Assembly (NCBI GenBank): GCA_033782935.1
Contig: JAWQEG010002474.1
Coordinates: forward strand, 37,895 to 101,894
Direction: 5' to 3'
Source: Petrolisthes cinctipes
Lineage: Eukaryota > Arthropoda > Malacostraca > Decapoda > Porcellanidae
DNA length: 64,000 bases
Part shown: one piece after another, positions 33,930 through 46,275 of the stretch
Numbering within the stretch: the first letter of the stretch is position 1
Layout of the letters: each line of letters begins with the position of its first letter
The notes under the pieces: model-generated
What the model saw: the letters and a program-made list of their open reading frames with translations, nothing else
What the model was told of the DNA's origin: nothing
Databases searched by the model: none
Made by a program: the position numbers and the translations under genes

Positions 33930-33990
33930 TATTATAATGATGATGATGATGTTATGATGGTGATGATGATGATGGTGATGATGATGTTAT
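33890..33990. repeat. (AAT)n then (GAT)n microsatellites
   Basis: AATAATAAT at 33891-33928 and GATGATGAT to about 33990. Confidence 0.88.
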
Positions 33991-34004
33991 GATGGAGGAA
34001 AATA

Positions 34005-34600
34005 ACAGGGAAAATGGGGAGGGAAAAAAGAGCAGGGGGAAGGGGGAGGGAAAGTGGGAAGTGGGAGGGAAAAAGAGCAGGAAAAACTAGTAGGAGGAAG
34101 GGGGCAGGGAGAAGGAGCAAGGAAAAAAGAGCAGGGGGAAGGGGGCAGGGAAAAAGAGCAGGGAGAAAGAGCAGGGAAAAAAAGAGCAGGGAGAAGGGGG
34201 CAGGGAAAAAGAGCAGGGAGAAGGAGCAGGGAAAAAAGAGCAAGGGAAAGAAATCAGGGAAAAAGAGCAGGGAGAAGGAGCAAGGAAAAAAGAGCAGGGG
34301 GAAGGGGGCAGGGAAAAAGAGCAGGGAAAAAAGAGCAGGGGGAAAGGAGTAGGGAAAAAGAGCATGGGGAAGGGGGCAGGGAAAAATAGCAGGGGAAGGG
34401 GAGAGGGAAAAAGAGCTGGGAGAAGGAGCAAGGAAAAAAGAGCATGGGGAAGGGGGAGGAAAAATAAACAGGGAAAATGGGGAGAGAGAAAGAGCATGGG
34501 GAAGGGGGAGGAAAAATGAACAGGGAAAATGGGAGGAAAAATGAACAGGGAAAATGAGGAGAGAGAAAAGAGCATGGGGAAGGTGTCAGGGAAAAGGGTA
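34005..34600 (+). repeat. Homopurine GGGAAAAAGAGCAGG minisatellite
   Basis: Units of about 15-28 bp: GGGAAAAAGAGCAGGGAGAA, GGGGGAAGGGGGCAGG. Frames in all phases are spurious. Confidence 0.88.
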
Positions 34601-35084
34601 GAGTTTACAAAGGATTTTCAAGTTAGAGGTGACCCAATTGTTGATCTGCAAGAGTCTGTGTTGTATCCAAATAGTTCTACTCGCCCTGTATACTTGTAAG
34701 AGGAAAGGAGAGTACAATACAGGGAGAATACTGTAACTGGGTATATATTAATTAACTTGGACCACCAGACATTATATCATAGAGTCTTGTCCTTTGAACT
34801 GCTGCTCTTCACGTCCACATATAAAATTAAATGATTCTTCTTGTTGGGTGGAAACACTTTTATGTCCAATTATTGCTGTTGATCGTTCCAGTTATCTTAA
34901 AGCAACAACCTACGATTTTGATGATATACTTGGAATAATGTCAGATAATTCAAATGTCCCAGGAAAACACCCAATGGTTCACACCTTAATACACGGCTTA
35001 ATTAATTAATTAAAACTCACAACCTACAAGGCTCTTAGTAATTTAAGAAGGGACTGTTCTACGATCTCCAAGCATTTTTCCACC
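34601..35084. other. Unique spacer
   Basis: A 71-codon frame at 34794-35009 has no recognisable domain. No repeat seen. Confidence 0.4.
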
Positions 35085-35352
35085 ACTATCACCACTACCA
35101 CCACTATGACTACTATCACCACTACCACCATCAACACTATGGTCGCTGCAAATACCACCAGTATAGGACTACCAACACCACAAATACTACCACTACCACC
35201 ATCACCACCACCACCACCACTACTACTCTCCCCACCACCACCACCACCACCACCACCACCACTACTCTCCCCACCACCACCACCACCACTACTCTCCCCA
35301 CCACCACTACCACCACCACCACCACTACTCTCCCTACCACCACCACCACCAC
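35085..35352 (+). repeat. (CCA)n with CTCTCC interruptions
   Basis: ACCACCACC blocks separated by ACTACTCTCCCC. Confidence 0.92.
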
Positions 35353-35394
35353 CCATATGAATACTACCAGTCACTGGTTGAACATACTACATTG

Positions 35395-35770
35395 AGTTAT
35401 GCACAGTTTTCAAATGGTCAGGATTTTCAGATTTCAAGACCTTTATGGGTTTAAATGTAAAGCTTTTAAAGAATATGGGCTTCATATTTCAAGGATTATA
35501 TTTTTCACTGGTTTCTATAGTCACAGTTTACATATTTTTCTGTTAATAAATTCATGGGTTTCATATTTCACCTGTCATAAGTTTCAACTTTTCATGGATT
35601 ACATAATTCACTGAGTTTCATATTTGTAAGTTAAATAATTTGTTGATTTTATATTTTCGGGTTTCAAAAATCATGGTTTTCGAGCTCCACAGATTTTTAC
35701 ATTTCATGGGTTTCCAAATTCGCGAGTTTCAAATTACACAAGTTTTGCAAGTGAGTCTCTCTGGTGTTAG
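35395..35770 (+). repeat. Degenerate TTTCATGGGTTTCATATTTC array
   Basis: About fifteen degenerate units of 20-25 bp with TTTCA(T/C)GG and ATTTCA cores; old minisatellite. Confidence 0.6.
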
Positions 35771-35831
35771 TGTGGAGGCCATGATTGCCTTCCCCATGGT
35801 AATCTGGCCCACACTGCAACTCCATGCCTTA

Positions 35832-35832
35832 A

Positions 35833-35869
<37 letters not shown>

Positions 35870-36212
35870 CTTTTGCCTTTTACTTTCTTTCCAGATCTTC
35901 ACCCTCCCGTTCTGTGTGACTGTCTCTCTTTCTCTCACTTTCCCATCCTTTGTTTGTTATCTCACACCTTTCTTTCTGTCTTTTACTTTCCCTCCTAATC
36001 TTTACCCTCTCCTTTTGTTTCTCTCTTTGCTTCTCTTCTTTTTCTGCCTGTTACACGTTCTCTGGGCATCTCTCTGCCATTATTTATTTTCTCCATCAAC
36101 CAGCATCTCTTTTCTGTAAATGTTTTTAGGATACGTCTTTTCTGTTTTTCCCTCATTCTGTCTGACCTTGCCTCTCTCTCATTTACTCTCACTCTCGTGC
36201 TCTTATTTTCTC

Positions 36213-36278
<66 letters not shown>

Positions 36279-36290
36279 GTTCTATTTGTT
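35832..36290. repeat. CT-rich tract with (TC)n ends
   Basis: (TC)n at 35832-35868 and 36216-36274, pyrimidine-rich between. Confidence 0.85.
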
Positions 36291-36840
36291 CTGTTTCTCT
36301 AATTCTCCCTCATTTTCTCTGCTCTATACTTTATTCATGGCCTCTTTTGTACTCTTTTCTATTTCCTTGTCACTCTATCTATCTATATCTCTTGTTACCA
36401 TCAGTGCCCTTCTCTGTCCCATTCGTCATCTTCTTTCCCCCATTTTTATCTCTGTTATCATCATCGTGTTTACTGATAAACAACAACAACAACACTACAC
36501 CATAGCTTATATCACTGTTTTAAAGGTGTTAATTAATATAAGTTTCCCATTGACACAGGAACCTTCAAAACTCATGCTAATAAACCTGTAGACCTGACGA
36601 CTGGTTGGCTTTCCTCTCGTTCCCTCTTCATTATGTATAAAGGACACAGGTTAGCGATGATGACCTTTTCCTTCAAGTTACCTCGGCATCCACCTTCACC
36701 TTTCTGGATCGACCTATATAACCAAGATAAGGTGATGTTCAGTTGTGGTCATTAAAAATATAGCTCGCCCTCTATCCATCTCCCTCTCCCCTCGTCTCTC
36801 TTTCACCTGCACTTCCCACCTCACCTTTGTGCACGGCAAG

Positions 36841-36841
<1 letters not shown>
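36291..36841. other. Spacer
   Basis: No gene or distinct repeat recognised. Confidence 0.4.

Positions 36842-36880
<39 letters not shown>
36842..36880. repeat. (CA)n microsatellite
   Basis: About 19 CA units. Confidence 0.92.
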
Positions 36881-37082
36881 AATGGTTGAAGGGGACGAGA
36901 GGAAATAGAAACTTGGGGGTGGAGACTGGAATGTAGATGTTAATGACCGAGTATAAAGGAACCAGCCAGATGGACAGTAGAGGGGTGTAAAGGAGGATGG
37001 ATAATGTTCTATGACCACCAGTATACATTTAATTAAGTTGCTGATAATAAAGGACATAGTCGTGTAAAAGCTTGGTGTATAT

Positions 37083-37126
<44 letters not shown>

Positions 37127-37696
37127 CGCCCAAGCAAACATTCAGCTCACACACCTGTCCCTTACACACCTGTCTCTCACACACCTGTCTGTCCCTCACA
37201 CACCTGTCCCTCACACACCTGTCTGTCCCTCACACAGCTGTCCCTCACACACCTGTCGCTCACACACCTGTCTGTCCCTCACACACCTGTCCCTCACACA
37301 CCTGTCTGTCGCTCACACACCTGTCCCTCACACACCTGTCCCTCACACACCTGTCCCTCACACACCTGTCCCTCACACACCTGTCCCTCACACACCTGTC
37401 TCTCACACACCTGTCTGTCCCTCACACACCTGTCTGTCCCTCACACACCTGTCCCTCACACACCTGTCTGTCCCTCACACACCTGTCCCTCACACACCTG
37501 TCCCTCACACACCTGTCTCTCACACACCTGTCTGTCCCTCACACACCTGTCCCTCACACACCTGTCCCTCACACACCTGTCTGTCCCTCACACACCTGTC
37601 TGTCCCTCACACACCTGTCTGTCCCTCACACACCTGTCCCTCACACACCTGTCCCTCACACACTCGTCTCTCACACCTGTCCCTCACACACCTGTC

Positions 37697-37743
<47 letters not shown>
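37083..37743 (+). repeat. (TC)n, CCTGTCCCTCACACA minisatellite, (CA)n
   Basis: (TC)n at 37083-37122; then about 35 copies of a 15-bp unit or its 19-bp variant (CCTGTCTGTCCCTCACACA) to 37700; then CA. The long Pro-Ser-His-Thr frames are spurious. Confidence 0.92.
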
Positions 37744-37744
<1 letters not shown>

Positions 37745-37764
37745 TTCACACTTTACCTGTCCAG

Positions 37765-38200
37765 TGTGTTATGGTGTTATTGTGTGTTGTGTTGTGTTAT
37801 GGTGTGCTGTGTTGTGTTATGCTGTGCTGTGTTGTGTTGTGTTATGGTGTGCTGTGTTGTGTTATGCTGTGCTGTGTTGTGTTGTGTTATGGTGTGCTGT
37901 GTTGTGTTATGCTGTGCTGTGTTGTGTTATGGTGTGTTGTGTTGTGTTATGGTGTGTTGTGTTGTGTTATGGTGTGTTGTGTTGTGTTGTGTTATGGTGT
38001 GTTGTGTTGTGTTATGCTGTACTATGTTGTGTTATGGTGTGCTGTGTTGTGTTATGGTGTGTTGTGTTTTGTTTCACACTTTGTTTTATTGTGCTGTGTT
38101 GTGTTATGCAGTTATGGTGTGCTATGCTGCTGTAATCGCGATGCTGTGTTGTGGTGTATTGCTCTGTGTTATACTGTGTTGTGTTATGAAAAGTTATACC
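37765..38200 (+). repeat. GTGTTATGGTGTGCTGTGTT minisatellite
   Basis: Units of 20-25 bp with TTATGGTGTG / TTATGCTGTG alternation. Confidence 0.9.
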
Positions 38201-38204
38201 CTGC

Positions 38205-38815
38205 TATGTATGTATGTATGTATGTATGTATGAGAGGTGTGGAGTTTTAGGTATGTAGGCATGTATGTATGCATGAGAGGTGTGGAGTATGTATGTATGT
38301 ATGTATGAGAGGTGTGGAGTATTAGGTATGTATGTATGTATATATGAGAGGTGTGGAGTGTTATGTATGTATGTATGTATGCACAGTATATATGTATGTA
38401 TGTATGTATTTATGAGAGGTGTGGAGTATTAGGTATGTAGGTATCTATGTCTGTATGTATGTATGAGAGGTGTGGAGTATGTATGTATGTATGAGAGGTG
38501 TGGAGTATTAGGTATGTATGTATGTATATATGAGAGGTGTGGAGTGTTAGGTATGTATGTATGTATGTACAGTATATATTTATGTATGTATGTATTTATG
38601 TATGAGAGGTGTGGAGTATTAGGTATGTAGGTATCTATGTCTGTATGTATGTATGAGAGGTGTGGAGTATTATGTATGTATGTATGTATATATGAGACGT
38701 GTGGAGTGTTAGGTATGTATGTATGTAAGTACAGTGTATATATATATGTATGTATGTATGTATGAGAGGTGTGGAGTATTAGGTATGTAGGTATCTATGT
38801 CTGTATGGGGAAGAT
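38205..38815 (+). repeat. (TATG)n with GAGAGGTGTGGAGTATTAGG units
   Basis: TATG runs alternate with AGAGGTGTGGAGTATTAGGT. The block GTAGGTATCTATGTCTGTAT recurs at about 38440, 38629 and 38791, a higher-order unit of about 165-190 bp. Confidence 0.9.
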
Positions 38816-39128
38816 TGGGAGAGATTGGCTGTCCGGATTGGGATATGGATGAGTGAATTTTAGACAAAGAAGTTGGTTGGATTGGAAGATCTGAGGGGTG
38901 GTTGGATTAGGTAGGGATTGGGGAAGAGGTGAATTGGGAAGCGTATAGAGGAATGAAGCAAAAAATGATGAGGAAAGAGGAGGAGGAGAAGGAGGCTGAA
39001 GAATTGCATGAATGAAAAAATGAAGGAGAAAGAAGAGGAAGAGGAGGTGGGAGTACAGGAAGAGGAGGAGAAGGCAAGGTAGAGAAGGAGGTGAGTCCTA
39101 GCAATGGTCTTTGAATGAACCAACATAT
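38816..39128. other. Purine-rich spacer
   Basis: GGAGGAGAAGG-type composition from 38960; no gene. Confidence 0.5.
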
Positions 39129-39425
39129 TTACTTATATGAGGGTAAGGAGAAGGGTAAGGAGAGCAGGAAAACAGAAAAAAGGAAGAGAAGGAAAAGAGA
39201 AGGAGGAGGAGAAGGAAAAGAGAAGGAGGAGAAGGGAAAGAGGAGGAGGAGAAGGAAAAGAGGAGGAAAAGAGAAGGAGGAGGAGAAGGAAAAGAGGAAG
39301 AGGAGGAGAAAGGAACGAGCAACAGGAGACTATAAAGGGGAAGAGGAAGAGGAGAAAGAGTAAGTAGGTATATAGGTAAGTAGGTAGATAGCCAGGTAGG
39401 TAGGTAGGTAGGTAGGTAGGCATAG
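39129..39425 (+). repeat. Homopurine GGAGGAGAAGGAAAAGAG array then (GTAG)n
   Basis: Units of 15-25 bp up to 39365; then GTAGGTAGGTAG to 39420. Confidence 0.88.
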
Positions 39426-39452
39426 GAGGCACGTTAGTAAGAAGGTAGGTAG

Positions 39453-39968
39453 TGTTACGACCGACTCTAACGCAACACTACGTGTCTCCAGGTTCAGTCG
39501 GCGTGAATAGACGTTATGGGATATACACAAAATACTTTAGTAAATTTATAAATATATTGTAATATAACCACAAATATGCACAACGGAAACAAATAATTAA
39601 ATCGAATTTCACTCACCAGTGAATCGTTACTCAAACACATATCTTAAATACTTAAACCTATAAACTTAAACCTATAAACTAAACCTATAAATTTAAACCT
39701 ATAAACTTAAACCTATAATGCTGTGGACAATCCTGAGTTTACAATACGTCAGTCTCACCAGTTGTGGAGCTCCAGGAGAGAGATGTTACTCTGTTGGAGG
39801 GAAGAGGCCTACTGCCTAACACCAACACTATGCCTACCTGGTAAACTCAGAGCTCCACGAGCTCTGAGATATGAAACACCAGGTCACACACACAACTACC
39901 CCAACCCCAGCTTCACTGACTCTTAACATTATTAACAATAGTTTATACTAAAAACAATGGTCGTAACA
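39453..39968. mobile_element. Probable solo LTR (516 bp)
   Basis: Begins TGTTACGACC and ends GGTCGTAACA, an exact 10-bp inverted pair with TG...CA ends, and is flanked by GTAG on both sides as a possible 4-bp target duplication (weakened by the GTAG-rich surroundings). It starts TGTTACG like the LTRs at 3763 and 5359 but is otherwise different. An internal AAACCTATAAACTT repeat lies at 39650-39720. No coding content. Confidence 0.6.
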
Positions 39969-40057
39969 GTAGGTAATTAGGAAGGGAGGGTGAGCTTATT
40001 GGGTGTAAAAGTGTGGAGTGAATGAATGAGATGAGGGGGTATTAGTGGTGGGGAGGA

Positions 40058-40062
<5 letters not shown>

Positions 40063-40101
<39 letters not shown>

Positions 40102-40167
40102 GGGGAGGTGAATAAAGAATTGGTGGGAGAGAAAAAGGTGAAAGAGGAATGAGAATATGATGGAAAT

Positions 40168-40230
<63 letters not shown>

Positions 40231-40643
40231 GTGAATAAAGAACGTAGAAGTAGTAGAAGAAACTGAATAATGGAAGGGAGGAGGGAGCAGGAAATATAAT
40301 ACATACATAAGATAATAATTAGGAAGCGAAAAAAGTTAAAAGGAAGGAGATGAGGAAGGAGGAAATAATAGTGGAGAGAAAGAGAGAATAAATGGAGAAA
40401 GAGGAGGAAAGAAGGGAAAGAAAAAGACGAAAAATATAGGAAAAGGGAAAAAGAAAAGATGCAGAGGAGAAGAAGAAAGAGAAGGAAGATGAGAAAAGGA
40501 AAAATATGAAGAATAAAAAAAGTAAGAAGTAGAAAAGAATGAAAGGAAATAGATAAAAGACAGAAGATAGAAAGAAAAAGGAATGATAGGATAAAAATGA
40601 AGTAAAAGGAGAAAGAGGCTAAAGGAGAAATGGAAAACTGAGA

Positions 40644-40696
<53 letters not shown>

Positions 40697-41260
40697 ATAA
40701 CGAAGATGAGAATACAATAGAGGGAAAGGTATGGAATGAAAGAGGGGAGAGGCGAGATTGAACAAAGATAAGAAGAAAGGAAGAGGGGGGAATATAAATA
40801 AAGGAGAAAAAAAGACAAGTGAAAGTAGAAGTCGATGATGGGAAAAAAAAAACGAAAGAAGGGAAGAGAGGAAAGTGAGATTAATTAAGAGAGATGAAGA
40901 AAGGAAGAGAGAACGAAGAGAAAGGAGGAAGATGATAATAATAATAATAATAATTTGGTGTAAGAGAATAAAGGAAGAGAGAAGAAGAGGATAAGTAACG
41001 AAAGGGGCGATAGAGGAAGAGGAAGATAAAAGTGAGAGAGATAATTAAGAACAGAAAGAAAGAAAGGAGAGAGAGAGAGACATGAAGGTAAAGAGAGCAT
41101 GAAGGAAAGGAAGAGAAAGAGGAGATGACAAGAAGGAAAGAGAGAAGGGAGATAATGAAACGAACGAGTGAAAAAAAAAATAACAGACATACAGACAAAC
41201 AGGGTAATAAAAAGCATACCCCCTTCCTCCCTCAAGTCCTAATGAAGTAGGAAATGGAAG

Positions 41261-41355
<95 letters not shown>

Positions 41356-41430
41356 CTGGGGGGGGAGGGGGGAGGAATTTACGAGAGAGCTGTGAGAGAG
41401 AAAACGTGAAAATCACACACACACACACAC
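40063..41430. repeat. Long homopurine tract with (AG)n blocks
   Basis: AG blocks at 40063-40100, 40178-40229, 40640-40694 and 41263-41353, with nearly all-purine sequence between. Frames on either strand are low-complexity. Confidence 0.88.
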
Positions 41431-41631
41431 CGACATATAGATAGAAAGACAGCAGACTACTAGCCAGCCGAGTATGGAGTAGGTTGTACTCACTCGCTCA
41501 TTACCCGGTGAATTATTGAATGTTGCCAACTCCCTCCCACTCGCTATAGATTTGCATTAGATTATGGACCTGTTTGAAGAACATTCTACATATCGTGGTA
41601 AAAAAAAACTCGGGCTGAGTCGGATAGTACT
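41431..41631. other. Unique spacer before the palindrome
   Basis: No feature recognised. Confidence 0.4.
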
Positions 41632-42304
41632 GGTACAGTTGCGGAAGGGAGTTTCTTTATCACCCTGGGCTCCTCTATACCCTACCCCACAAGGAGGTGA
41701 CAGAGGTGTAGAGAGTTGAACATATAACGACGGAGATGATTGGTCGATAAGTTGCTAGGAAAGTTTAATGATAATATAACCTTATTATATCTAAACAAGA
41801 GAGTATTGTGGTAGACTAAATATATTATGTTTATTTGCCATATATACAGTATATGAAGAACAGTAGCATACATTGTTAATGAGGAACTGAATTATAACGC
41901 ATACTGGAATAACTCGTATTTTATTCTAAGTTGTGGTTGTCATACATCAGCCAACTGATGGTGATGGGAGGGGATCTGCCTGGCATTGCTTCACGGGCTC
42001 ACGGCTCGTGCTGTGATTCGTTTTATAGCTTCAAATATTCATTTCTACCTTAGTAATAGGGATAGGTTATATGCTTTTTATATAATTATAGACAAATTTA
42101 TAACGATTTACATTTACAGATAGTGAAGTAGTGTTGTCGTTTGTTGTTAATTTTGTCATGTTTTCTTATTTATTTTCAGTACGAACTGTTAAAATTTATT
42201 TTGATAGAGGCTAGTGAGATGAAGAACGTTGAGTTAAAATAAGCATTTGCTTGACAAAATGGTAAGAACAACACACTATGACGAGGAGCCTTTATTGACG
42301 ACGT

Positions 42305-42340
42305 TTAGCTATTGCTTCTTCAGGTCAAAGGCACATCCAT
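42305..42340 (-). other. Hammerhead-like motif A (left arm)
   Basis: Minus strand: CTGAAGA, AGC-AATA-GCT stem, then AAACGTCGTC, and AATAAA just after. The core CUGANGA...GAAA of Penelope-type hammerheads is matched except that the G before AAA is not present. The mirror copy is at 45128-45155 on the plus strand. Confidence 0.4.
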
Positions 42341-42704
42341 ATAACATACAGTAGTGTGTAACTTATAGTTCTATTTTTTTTTGTATGTGACTGTATTCTG
42401 TTTTGTTCCACTTCCTCCGTTACCATTCCATGTATTTTTTTTATTTGCCCCGCTGTTCTTTCCTTTCCCATTATCAGCTCGTCCTCTCCGCCTCTCCCCC
42501 CCCCCATTATACCTCCATTTCCTTCCTCCTGCGTAAATTCACCCACCCCTACTCTCTTTCCCCCTCCCAACTTCTCTTTCCCCCTCCTACCGCCTCCGGC
42601 CTCCCGCCTATCTCGTGACCCTTCCGCCTCTCCCCCCTACCCCTCTCCCCCTCTATGAGCGGTATACATATATATTCGTTTACTCTACCTGTCCTCACTC
42701 ATAC

Positions 42705-42740
42705 CTGAAGTGGGCTACGTGATGTAACCGAAAAGTCGTA
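42705..42740 (+). other. Hammerhead-like motif B (left arm)
   Basis: CTGAAGT, then GGGCTAC-GTGAT-GTAACC as a stem-loop, then GAAAAGTCG. One core base differs from CUGANGA. The mirror copy is at 44714-44748 on the minus strand. Confidence 0.45.
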
Positions 42741-43289
42741 TATCTTTTTCAATAAATTACAAATAAATGTGGGTTTTTCACTAGACTTCTGCATTCATGC
42801 GGGCTCCATGGGGAAGGGTAGAGGCGTAGGTGGTAGGGGGGGGGGGGGGTGGAGGTTGCGGGGGAGTTTACAGGCGGGGGTGAGCGAGGGAACTGGGTGT
42901 GTGTTGGGGGTGCTTGAGGACAGGTAGGGAGGAAACGAGAGCAAAAAGGGGTGGAGATAGCCAGGTTGCCGTTAAGGCTGACAAACTATATATAATAACA
43001 GAGATGATGACAGAATGAAGCTAATGACAATTGCAATGTTTACATTGGAAATATGGCAACAATGAAGATAAAACAAATATACTGGTATTCAGTATCCCTA
43101 AGAATTCTCATTCAGGTCACATGGTAAACCCTCAAACATAAACCGCATTATATAACTATAATCCCATTCACATAAATATTTTTATACAAATGGCCCTACA
43201 TATTAAGCAGGTCTCCATTCTCAGAGAGTTTGAGTGAGCGAGTGTAAGTGGGGGAGGGGGAGAGTGAGAGGAAGAGGACGAAACATACA

Positions 43290-43294
<5 letters not shown>

Positions 43295-43349
<55 letters not shown>
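43295..43349. repeat. (AG)n microsatellite
   Basis: About 27 AG units. Confidence 0.92.
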
Positions 43350-43353
<4 letters not shown>

Positions 43354-43448
43354 TATTATGATGGTAGAAAATTTCGTTTGTGATGAATGGAGAGGACTTG
43401 TTATGAGGTTTTCTACAATATTATAAAAACAGATATTTACACACACAA

Positions 43449-43458
<10 letters not shown>

Positions 43459-43528
<70 letters not shown>
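43459..43528. repeat. (TA)n microsatellite
   Basis: 35 TA units next to the inner palindrome. Confidence 0.95.
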
Positions 43529-43531
<3 letters not shown>

Positions 43532-43552
43532 TGTAGCCAGGGAGTCTATTCT

Positions 43553-43735
43553 CTTTCAAACAAACGAGGTTGAAGGAAATGGCTTGTTCTGCATTAATGA
43601 GTTTATTATTTATATTTTCACTTATCGACCATCTAAGTGAAGACTTAAGAAAAAATGTAAGAGATATTGAAAATATAAATAATAAACTCATTAATGCAGA
43701 ACAAGCCATTTCCTTCAACCTCGTTTGTTTGAAAG
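43553..43735. repeat. Perfect 68-bp inner palindrome, possible Penelope-like ORF remnant
   Basis: 43553-43620 and 43668-43735 are exact reverse complements around a 47-bp loop. Beyond them GGTGTAGC (43531) and GCTACACC (43792) also pair. On the minus strand one arm reads ENINNKLINAEQAISFNLVC then LKENRLPGYTNIYI, which resembles the N-terminal region of Penelope-like proteins (a CL...LP.YT pattern). That likeness is from memory of the family and is tentative; only about 35 residues are involved. Confidence 0.6.
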
Positions 43736-44458
43736 AAAAAAAAAATATATATATACTGTATATATATATTTACACATATAAGCTGAGAAAAGCTACACCA
43801 AGTTTCTGGTGGGGTCAGGCCGTGTAGTCCCTTGTGTAGTGTGTTGCAATGTTTCCCTAAACTAGGGATTCGTAACTTCTGTGATATAATGTAAAAGGCA
43901 CACAGATAATAACACATAACAATACAATTTCGACGTAAATATTTTGGTATCCCAAATAAAAAGAAATATATAAAGCATAATATATTAAGTGACGTATAAA
44001 CAAACATGGGAAGCAACCAACACCTCGAAGCGTTACTCGATAATCTCGGGGCCTCAGTCTCAGGCCACGACCTTCAATCCCGAGGTTGAGGTATAAAAAA
44101 ATAATAAACTAAGGTCTTTGTGTGGCAATAAAGAAATGTTGCTTATATGATACCATGTTGTCTCTTTTATCGAATTATACCGTAGTTCTTGGTTAGGTAG
44201 GTAAAGTAACGTTTATGTCTATAATATAATTTGAAAGAAAATAATTTAAAATATACGTTTTCTTAATAAAAATATATACGTTAAAAGCATCACAAGCGGC
44301 AACACTCTCCACACCCTACATTGCAGTTCTTGGGTGGTGAGGAAATAAAGTAAAAAATTTAATACATGCAGTGTAATGTGTTGTAAATATTGTAACCACG
44401 ATGGAATTAAATATAAATTATATGAGCGAGAGAGATAAATATGAAGTAAAAAAATAAC

Positions 44459-44590
<132 letters not shown>

Positions 44591-44655
44591 GTTATGCATT
44601 TTGCTATAGAATAAATATATATATGTATAATGAACTAGAAAAATTCACAATGAAG

Positions 44656-45822
44656 TGAATGCAGAAGTCTAGTGAGAAACCCACATTTATTTGTAATTTA
44701 TTGAAAAAGATATACGACTTTTCGGTTACATCACGTAGCCCACTTCAGGTATGAGTGAGGACAGGTAGAGTAAACGAATATATATGTATACCGCTCATAG
44801 AGGGGGAGAGGGGTAGGGGGGAGAGGCGGAAGGGTCACGAGATAGGCGGGAGGCCGGAGGCGGTAGGAGGGGGAAAGAGAAGTTGGGAGGGGGAAAGAGA
44901 GTAGGGGTGGGTGAATTTATGCAGGAGAAAGGAAACGGAGGTATAATGGGGGGGGGGGAGAGGCGGAGAGGACGAGCTGATAATGGGAAAGGAAAGAACA
45001 ACGGGGCAAATAAAAAAAATACATGGAATGGTAACGGAGGAAGTGGAACAAAACAGAATACAGTCACATACAAATAAAAATAGAACTATAAGTTACACAC
45101 TACTGTATGTTATATGGATGTGCCTTTGACCTGAAGAAGCAATAGCTAAACGTCGTCAATAAAGGCTCCTCGTCATAGTGTGTTGTTCTTACCATTTTGT
45201 CAAGCAAATGCTTATTTTAACTCAACGTTCTTCATCTCACTAGCCTCTATCAAAATAAATTTTAACAGTTCGTACTGAAAATAAATAAGAAAACATGACA
45301 AAATTAACAACAAACGACAACACTACTTCACTATCTGTAAATGTAAATCGTTATAAATTTGTCTATAATTATATAAAAAGCATATAACCTATCCCTATTA
45401 CTAAGGTAGAAATGAATATTTGAAGCTATAAAACGAATCACAGCACGAGCCGTGAGCCCGTGAAGCAATGCCAGGCAGATCCCCTCCCATCACCATCAGT
45501 TGGCTGATGTATGACAACCACAACTTAGAATAAAATACGAGTTATTCCAGTATGCGTTATAATTCAGTTCCTCATTAACAATGTATGCTACTGTTCTTCA
45601 TATACTGTATATATGGCAAATAAACATAATATATTTAGTCTACCACAATACTCTCTTGTTTAGATATAATAAGGTTATATTATCATTAAACTTTCCTAGC
45701 AACTTATCGACCAATCATCTCCGTCGTTATATGTTCAACTCTCTACACCTCCGTCACCTCCTTGTGGGGTAGGGTATAGAGGAGCCCAGGGTGATAAAGA
45801 AACTCCCTTCCGCAACTGTACC
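44656..45822 (-). repeat. Right arm of giant palindrome (about 1.17 kb)
   Basis: Reverse complement of 41632-42797. Starts TGAATGCAGAAGTCTAGTG and ends CCGCAACTGTACC. Differences include GACGGAGG for GACAGAGG and a few indels in the pyrimidine-rich part. Confidence 0.93.
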
Positions 45823-46067
45823 ACCGCTGCCGCGCGTGCGAGATTCCTAGGTCAGTCGAATCGAGTCGAGTTCTACAAGTAACTCGTGAGTCCCGATTCA
45901 GTGAAAGGAGTCGTTCAATTTGAACGATTGACTCGCGAGTCTTACATCTCTAATCCACAGTGTTTCCCTCGCCTCAGTAAGAGGAGGACTACCATGTTCT
46001 GTGAGCCCATTCAATTACCGTGTTTTCTGGATATTCGTGCACTGTGTTGTGGTGTCATTAATTATCA
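45823..46067. other. Spacer with short AGTCGAGT-like inverted motifs
   Basis: CGAATCGAGTCGAGTTC and CGATTGACTCGCGAGTC repeat short GAGTC/GACTC motifs. Possibly the 5' end of the Tc1-type element that follows. Confidence 0.35.
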
Positions 46068-46275
46068 TGCCTCGCCGTGCTCAGCTAACACAGGATATCA
46101 TCTCCAAGATTGTCGCACTAAAAGATACAGGCCACCAGACTAAGGAAATAGACAAAACAGGTGTATCAGAACGTTCAGTTGGTGCTTGGGTTGGTAGATA
46201 ACTTTATACTCGTAACTCAGAAATGTCGCTCTGATAGGCCAAGAAAAATTTCTGATCGTGGAAAGAAGAATATTG

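Larger units (their letters stand above)
41632..42797 (+). repeat. Left arm of giant palindrome (about 1.17 kb)
   Basis: Starts GGTACAGTTGCGGAAGGGAG and ends CACTAGACTTCTGCATTCA. It is the reverse complement of 44656-45822 with only scattered differences. It carries hammerhead-like motifs on both strands, and pyrimidine-rich sequence at 42480-42660. Confidence 0.93.

Noticed and set aside
34794..35009. 71-codon frame in unique DNA
   Set aside because: No recognisable domain, ordinary length for chance, and no splice or promoter context that I could support.
37072..38250. Open frames of 380-390 codons rich in Pro-Ser-His-Thr then Cys-Val-Leu
   Set aside because: They are a 15/19-bp minisatellite and a GTGTTATG repeat translated; similar frames exist in parallel phases with no domain.
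43570..43827. An 85-codon gene starting MKEMACSALMSLL
   Set aside because: It is read from one arm of a perfect palindrome; the same start occurs on the other strand and the tail is TA repeat.
46001..46201. Host helix-turn-helix gene
   Set aside because: The sequence and its downstream pieces match the Tc1 transposase order, ending in a stop and followed by more transposase fragments.
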